Below are positions 59,412-64,000 of a stretch of 64,000 nt of DNA, piece by piece (position 1 is the stretch's first letter; the number at the start of each line of letters is the position of its first letter). Source of the DNA: Bradyrhizobium arachidis (GTDB lineage Bacteria > Pseudomonadota > Alphaproteobacteria > Rhizobiales > Xanthobacteraceae); assembly GCF_024758505.1 (NCBI RefSeq), contig NZ_CP077970.1, positions 3,162,001-3,226,000 on the forward strand, written 5' to 3'. The notes beneath the pieces were generated by a model that worked only from the letters and a program-made list of their open reading frames with translations, was not told where the DNA came from and did no database searches. A program made the translations under genes and the position numbers.

Positions 59412-60242
59412 CTAGTAATCGGCGGGATTCATGATCATCGGGCTGGTCGTATCGGCGGGCGCGAGCGCGCTACTGGCGCTCGAGCGCAAGAACCGATCGA
59501 GCGTCTCCTGGATCTTCTCCTTGACCGAGTCGGGGCCGCGATCGCTCATCTCCGTGTGCTGGGCGCTGGTATTGACGATGTCGATACCGCGCGACTTGGC
59601 CTGCTCCGGCGTCGGCAGCACACCGGGGTCCGTCGTGAAGTGCGGATCCTTCGAGCGGAACGACAGGATCTTCACGTGGTCGCTGATCACGAAGGGGACG
59701 CGCAGATTGTCGAGCGTGACGACCTTGGCGACCAGCTCGGGATGCTGCTTGGCCATATACATGGAGACGTCGCCGCCGTTGGAATGGCCCACCAGCGTAA
59801 TGTGGTCGTAATCGGCGTTCTCCTGCGTCTTCTTGAGCTGACCGAGCACGAAGAGGATATTGGCCTCGCAGCGCATATAGACCTCGCGCCGGCCGACATA
59901 GGGCTCGCCGACCACTGTCATCAGGGGAGGATCGCTCGGCAGATCCTGCTGGATGCTGGCAACCAGATATCCACGCGCGGCGAGCGCGTTGGCGAGGAAC
60001 GAGTACTCAGTGTTCTTCACCGTGTTGCCGTTGCTGATGATCGCGAGCGGAAGCCGCCAGAAGCCGAGACTGGCCTTGGTCTCGTAGTCACGGCGCACGG
60101 CGATGGAGACGGAGATCGGCCGCTGCCGCGCGGCGTCGAACAGGTTCAGCGTCTCGTGACGAATGGCGAACTTGCTCACGGCGAAGTACTCCCCGGCGGC
60201 GAGGACGCAAAGAAAGGCCAGAATTGCCAGTGCCCGTTTCAT
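59412..60242 (-). CDS. Alpha/beta-hydrolase, membrane-anchored or exported
   Basis: A 276-residue alpha/beta-hydrolase with an N-terminal hydrophobic anchor or signal (MKRALAILAFLCVLAAGEYF). Features are LPLAIISNGNTVKNTEYSFL, YDHITLVGHSNGGDVSMYMA carrying the nucleophile Ser (GHSNGGD), and a catalytic His candidate in VNTSAQHTEMSDRGPD. The substrate is unknown; it is probably an ester or amide. The ATG at 60242 is preferred over a longer frame. It stands alone between the small basic gene and the TpsB gene. Confidence 0.85.
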   Translation of the reverse strand: MKRALAILAFLCVLAAGEYFAVSKFAIRHETLNLFDAARQRPISVSIAVRRDYETKASLGFWRLPLAIISNGNTVKNTEYSFLANALAARGYLVASIQQDLPSDPPLMTVVGEPYVGRREVYMRCEANILFVLGQLKKTQENADYDHITLVGHSNGGDVSMYMAKQHPELVAKVVTLDNLRVPFVISDHVKILSFRSKDPHFTTDPGVLPTPEQAKSRGIDIVNTSAQHTEMSDRGPDSVKEKIQETLDRFLRSSASSALAPADTTSPMIMNPADY

Positions 60243-60392
60243 CGTTTCCACCCGATCACATTCCACTGAACATGGTGATATGGAACTCGCGGATCGAGCA
60301 ATCGTGAGCGCACGTCGGGATTAAATTTAGGCAAGCTTGCCGCAACTGCGCCGCATACGTGAAGGCCTTGCAGTGCCGAAAGAAGTCCAGGC

Positions 60393-62189
60393 CTAGAGGC
60401 AATGCCCCTTGCTGCGTTCCGGGCAAAGCCTGAAGGCGCTCGATAGCGTGAACAGGAAGCGCGGATTGCGCCGCTCATTGTCGGGCGCGCGATAGCTAAG
60501 CGGGACAGCGACGCCGAAATCGGCCTGGAGATCGTCCCACAGGAACAGCCGCACGCCGGCGCCGGCCGATGTCAGCGACAGGCCATCCCTTAGGCGGTAA
60601 CCGTCGTTCCAGACCGCACCGGCATCGGCAAAACCGTAAAACTGATAGCCGCTCCAGTAGCGGAAATTGAGCTTCTGGTCGAAGCGAAGCTCGAACGAGC
60701 CGGCAAGACCGTTGTCGCCGCTGATTTCCGCGGCGCCGTAGCCGCGTCCGAAGGCTGCCCCGCCAAGGTAGAACTGCTGCGACGTAAACAGTGGTCGGGA
60801 AGCCGTCTGGCCCGCCCCGGACAGCTTGATCGACCAGGCATCGGTGAGGGCCTGGTAGCGCGTGAACCAGAAGTTCAGCACCGAGAAGTTCGACGACGCG
60901 CCGTCGCGCGACAGGAGGTCGTCGTAAAAATGCGAGGCGCCGAAAATGTCGAGCCCCTGGCGGTAGCCCAACGTCAGATAGTTGGTGCCGCCGAACCGGT
61001 CCTGCAGCCGGTAGTCGGAGGTTAGGCTCGCGGTCCGGATATGGTCGTTGTAGTAGGGCCCGAATACGTCGCGTTCCGATACGTTGCTGAAGCCGAGCGC
61101 CGCGGTCAGCGTCAGCGACGACGTCTGCGACTGGAGAGGCATGATGCTTGCGCGAAACTCGATTGCTTCCGTCTTGGTGACGTCGTTGTCGAGCCGCCGC
61201 GCGTCGCCGGGCCTGACTTCGCTGTAGAGCGCCGACATGCCCAGGCGAACGCCATCGACGCCGACCGGAACGTCATAGGACAGCCGGCCGAAGCCGAGCT
61301 CGCGCGGATCATTCGCGATGGTCGATAGGTTAACTGCCAGCGTGTCGCCGGGCGCGAGGTAGGAGTTGAATGCCGCGGTGGCATAGGTCTGCCATGGCCC
61401 GACTGACGACGAACCGAGATTGTCGATCCCGAACGAGGTGAAGATGTGCCAAGTCTTGACGAAAACTATCAGGCGGAAGCGTCCGGTCGGGCCGCCAAGC
61501 TCCTCGATTGCCGTGTCCAGGATCCGAACGCCCGGCCGGGCGTTGATCAGGAAGAGCTGTCGCTCGAGCGTGCTCAATCGTGACGGATGCTCCGACAGAA
61601 CCGGGCCGAGCATCGGCCGGATGCCAAATTGCTCGGCACCGTCTCCCCTGAGCTCGGCTTCGACGATGCTTCCTTCGACGACCTGGATGCGAACGCGGCC
61701 CTTCTCGATGTCCTGTGGCGGGACGATTGCCCGGCTCAGATGGAAGCCGCTGCCACGATAGATATCGCCGATCGCGCCCGCGATGGCGGCGAGGTCGGCC
61801 TGCGAGACCTTCTTGCCGAGATAGGGCTGATAGGCTCCGGCGAGCCGGTCAGCGGAGACGGCATGGGCACCGCTGATCGTGACGCCTCGCAGGACGAATT
61901 GCGGTCTGGTGTCGCCGCCCAGATCGGGCCTACCGAGCATCGGTAATCTTACGGAGGGATGAGTGCCCGATTCCTGATCGGACTGGGTCTCGAAATATTT
62001 CTCGGTCTGCCGCGGGTTGAAGCCGGGGTTATTCGCCTGTTGCGCGAGCGTTTGCGGAATTCCCGGAATCATCGATGCGAGGGCGGCTAGAGCGGTAATA
62101 AAAAACCGCCATCGGACCCCCGAGACGGGTCGTGCTCCGTAGTTCAACGGAGGGCGTCGCCGGGTCCGATAAGGAACTGTTAGCCGCAT
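60393..62189 (-). CDS. Two-partner-secretion outer-membrane transporter (TpsB/ShlB/HecB type)
   Basis: A 598-residue Omp85-superfamily protein. A signal-like segment (WRFFITALAALASMIPGIPQ) precedes a POTRA_2 domain around 95-175 (PQFVLRGVTISGAHAVSADR, FHLSRAIVPPQDIEKGRVRI). It ends in a ShlB barrel with QFYLGGAAFGRGYGAAEISG and YQFYGFADAGAVWNDGYRLR near the C-terminus. It would translocate a TpsA exoprotein across the outer membrane. No filamentous hemagglutinin-like partner gene is visible in the window. It is divergent from a FecR-domain gene and a CHASE2 gene, an arrangement that recurs in rhizobial genomes as far as I recall. Confidence 0.9.
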   Translation of the reverse strand: MRLTVPYRTRRRPPLNYGARPVSGVRWRFFITALAALASMIPGIPQTLAQQANNPGFNPRQTEKYFETQSDQESGTHPSVRLPMLGRPDLGGDTRPQFVLRGVTISGAHAVSADRLAGAYQPYLGKKVSQADLAAIAGAIGDIYRGSGFHLSRAIVPPQDIEKGRVRIQVVEGSIVEAELRGDGAEQFGIRPMLGPVLSEHPSRLSTLERQLFLINARPGVRILDTAIEELGGPTGRFRLIVFVKTWHIFTSFGIDNLGSSSVGPWQTYATAAFNSYLAPGDTLAVNLSTIANDPRELGFGRLSYDVPVGVDGVRLGMSALYSEVRPGDARRLDNDVTKTEAIEFRASIMPLQSQTSSLTLTAALGFSNVSERDVFGPYYNDHIRTASLTSDYRLQDRFGGTNYLTLGYRQGLDIFGASHFYDDLLSRDGASSNFSVLNFWFTRYQALTDAWSIKLSGAGQTASRPLFTSQQFYLGGAAFGRGYGAAEISGDNGLAGSFELRFDQKLNFRYWSGYQFYGFADAGAVWNDGYRLRDGLSLTSAGAGVRLFLWDDLQADFGVAVPLSYRAPDNERRNPRFLFTLSSAFRLCPERSKGHCL

Positions 62190-62338
62190 GATTTTTCATA
62201 GGTTTTTATGGTCAATGATTGGTTAATGCGGCCGTCCACCCTGTCGGGGTTCCAGCTAATTCTATCTTGAAACATTTCCGGTAAGCCTCGCTGCCAGATG
62301 CAAGCGGCCTGAGGATCATCATGCTTGGCGGAGATGGA

Positions 62339-63532
62339 ATGCGGCGCACCTTGATGGCCGCGTTGGTGCTGGGAATGGGCTCGAGCGCCTTCGCTGCGGA
62401 AGGCGGCGTCTGGTCGGTCAGCAAGGCGTCCGGCGACGTCTGGATCGCAACCGATGGCGCACAACAGGTCTCGCTCAAGCAGGAGGAGGCGCTGAAGCCC
62501 GGCGATACCATTCGCACCGGACGCAACGGACGCGTGCTGCTGGTTCGGGGTGAGGAGACGCTCCTGATCTCGCCGAACTCGGTGGTCGGACTGCCTGCCG
62601 AGACGAAGGACGGTCTCTCGACCACGATCGTGCAGCAAGCAGGTTCGATCCTGCTCGAGGTCGAAAAGCGCAACGTCAAGCATTTCGAGGTCGAGACGCC
62701 CTACCTTGCCGCCGTCGTCAAGGGAACGCAGTTCAGCGTGACCGTGAGTGCCGGGAGCACCAAGGTCGGCGTAGTCCGCGGCCAGGTCGAAGTGTCTGAT
62801 TTCAAGACTGGACAGATTGCCCAGGTGATGCCGGGCCAGTCTGCGACGGCATTCGAGCACGGCAAGCCGGGGCTGAGCCTGAGTGGTGCCGGCACGTTCA
62901 ATCCGATCGAACAGGGCAAGCCGCGCGCCTCGACGATCGAGCGGGTCCCAGTGCCGAAGTCCGGCCTGACGGCGCCGCGCAATGCAGCCACCGGACGTGC
63001 GATCCATGCGCTCGCTGCGACCGACAAGGGAAGCAAGGCGACCGGTTCGCCCTCGCGCCCGCAACATGCGTCCGGTGCGCCTTCGCCGAAGTCCGGCGTG
63101 GTGCGCATCTCGGGCGCGCTCGGCGAGGTCAAGCTGAACATCCACAAGGCGACGCATGGGCTCGCCCATGGTGCCGTCACATCGATCTCGACCAGAAGCG
63201 CTTCCAATACATCCAGTACGGACACCGTCTGGAGCGACACGAAAAGCAACACGACGAATGCCTCCAACAGCACCGGGCAGACCGCAGTCAGCTTGAGCAG
63301 CAGTTCGGCGACGAGCAGCACCAGCAGCAGTTCGAGTTCGTCCGGCGGGACGGCGACTGTCGCAACATCGGCAGGTTCGTCGAGCGATGCCTCCGGCGGG
63401 AGCTCCGGCAACGGAAACGGTAACAGCGGCACCACCGGGAACGGCAGGGGCAACAACGGCAACGGCAATGGGAATGGCGGCGGTAACGGCAGCAATGGCA
63501 ACGGCCACGCCTATGGCCGCGGCAGGCACTAG
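62339..63532 (+). CDS. FecR-domain protein with Ser/Gly/Asn-rich tail, exported
   Basis: A 397-residue protein. A signal peptide (MRRTLMAALVLGMGSSAFAA) is followed by a FecR domain (~25-170) with LKPGDTIRTGRNGRVLLVRG, LISPNSVVGLPAETKDGLST and VETPYLAAVVKGTQFSVTVS. The C-terminal ~170 residues are low complexity (NATG/SSSS/GNGNG repeats). FecR domains here likely sense or bind surface ligands rather than iron. ATG 62339 has GGAG six bases upstream; ATG 62321 is an alternative. It is divergent from the TpsB transporter and upstream of the CHASE2 gene, so it may form a surface sensing unit with them. Confidence 0.85.
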   Translation: MRRTLMAALVLGMGSSAFAAEGGVWSVSKASGDVWIATDGAQQVSLKQEEALKPGDTIRTGRNGRVLLVRGEETLLISPNSVVGLPAETKDGLSTTIVQQAGSILLEVEKRNVKHFEVETPYLAAVVKGTQFSVTVSAGSTKVGVVRGQVEVSDFKTGQIAQVMPGQSATAFEHGKPGLSLSGAGTFNPIEQGKPRASTIERVPVPKSGLTAPRNAATGRAIHALAATDKGSKATGSPSRPQHASGAPSPKSGVVRISGALGEVKLNIHKATHGLAHGAVTSISTRSASNTSSTDTVWSDTKSNTTNASNSTGQTAVSLSSSSATSSTSSSSSSSGGTATVATSAGSSSDASGGSSGNGNGNSGTTGNGRGNNGNGNGNGGGNGSNGNGHAYGRGRH

Positions 63533-63564
63533 CTGCTGACATCCCGCCTAACGACCAGGGGAGT

Positions 63565-63586
63565 GCATCACGTCACACCGTGATGC
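63565..63586. promoter_or_regulatory. Perfect 8-bp inverted repeat upstream of the CHASE2 gene
   Basis: gcatcacg (63565-63572) and cgtgatgc (63579-63586) pair with a six-base spacer, directly between the FecR and CHASE2 genes. It could be an operator or a weak terminator/attenuator of the FecR gene. Confidence 0.5.
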
Positions 63587-63600
63587 GCAGGGGGACCAAG

Positions 63601-64000
63601 GTGAAACGTTATCGGCCGCATATTCTGGTGGTGACCGCGCTTGCAATCGTGCTGTCGACGGGATGGCACGGGGCGCTCCGCAGCGCGCTCACCGACCTGC
63701 GGTTCGCCTGGCAATCGCGCGAGGCGAGCGGCAGCATCGTCGTCGTTGCAATCGACGCTCCTTCGATCGATCGGATCGGTGTATGGCCTTGGCCGCGTCA
63801 CCTGCACGCCCAGATGCTCCGCAAGCTCGAGAGTGCCGGGGTCCAGGATGTTGCCTTTGACGTTGATTTCAGTACGCCGTCCGAGGCTGCGTCCGATGCC
63901 GCCTTCGTGAAGGCGTTGCAGGAAGCGGGCGGCTCGACGATCCTGCCGTCCTTCAAGCAGCCGTCGCCGAACGGCGGTGGCCTTCACATCAACCGGCCGC
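63601..64000 (+). CDS. CHASE2-domain protein, N-terminal part (runs off the window)
   Basis: The first 133 residues (from a GTG at 63601 after AGGGGG) are KRYRPHILVVTALAIVLSTG, a hydrophobic anchor, then LTDLRFAWQSREASGSIVVV, AIDAPSIDRIGVWPWPRHLH and VAFDVDFSTPSEAASDAAFV. This is the CHASE2 extracellular sensor fold, usually fused to an adenylate cyclase or kinase. The output domain lies beyond the window. It would be co-transcribed with the FecR gene. ATG 63583 is the alternative start. Confidence 0.8.
   Translation, partial: MKRYRPHILVVTALAIVLSTGWHGALRSALTDLRFAWQSREASGSIVVVAIDAPSIDRIGVWPWPRHLHAQMLRKLESAGVQDVAFDVDFSTPSEAASDAAFVKALQEAGGSTILPSFKQPSPNGGGLHINRP

Overview
The window comes from a high-GC alphaproteobacterium, most likely Bradyrhizobium or a close relative. 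Evidence for this: a GcrA-family regulator, a phasin, many small Bradyrhizobium-type hypothetical proteins, and several intergenic palindromes of kinds that recur in those genomes. This assignment rests on recognising families by eye; no database search was possible.

Layout. (1) 0-8.5 kb: the truncated end of a cation/acetate symporter operon (actP plus a DUF485 partner), a membrane-anchored class III nucleotidyl cyclase, an IS110-family insertion sequence beside a glycosidase remnant and a palindromic repeat, a CadC-type regulator with TPR repeats, a thiolase and an HU-type DNA-binding protein. (2) 8.5-17.5 kb: a stress and envelope block with a Lon paralogue and Hsp20 operon, a YciE/YciF-like ferritin-fold protein, a MarC-family protein, a divergent ClC channel and small envelope proteins. 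(3) 17.5-48.4 kb: a large purine, ureide and N-heterocycle catabolic region. It carries DUF3830, PuuE allantoinase, a UraD-UraH fusion, an XdhD-like fused oxidoreductase with its FAD subunit, an 8-oxoguanine deaminase-like amidohydrolase, two complete BMP-type (nucleoside-class) ABC transporters, a Tsx-like outer-membrane channel, a guanine deaminase-like enzyme, a biuret-hydrolase-like cysteine hydrolase inside the second transporter operon, an allantoate amidohydrolase-like enzyme, DctA, formamidase, a TetR regulator, an adenine deaminase-like protein, an NCS2 purine permease and a ring-opening amidohydrolase of the cyanuric acid hydrolase/barbiturase family. (4) 48.4-60.3 kb: a MoxR/VWA pair, a quinone oxidoreductase, a LexA-like repressor facing a GcrA paralogue across a palindromic operator region, and many small proteins. 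(5) 60.3-64 kb: a two-partner-secretion outer-membrane transporter divergent from a FecR-domain protein and the start of a CHASE2-domain protein.

How the genes fit together. In region 3 the outer-membrane channel and two ABC systems would import nucleosides or related heterocycles. Deaminases and the molybdenum enzyme would convert bases to urate. UraH, UraD, PuuE and the allantoate amidohydrolase would open and strip the ring for nitrogen. Formamidase, the cysteine hydrolase and the ring-opening amidohydrolase extend this to small amides and possibly pyrimidine or triazine rings. No uricase is visible in the window, so the route depends on a urate oxidase encoded elsewhere. The most interesting targets are the unexplained members of this region (DUF3830, the hydrolase inside the transporter operon, the 457-residue protein at 39.2-40.6 kb), the repressor/GcrA module at 53.5-55.6 kb, and the structured flanks of the IS110 element.
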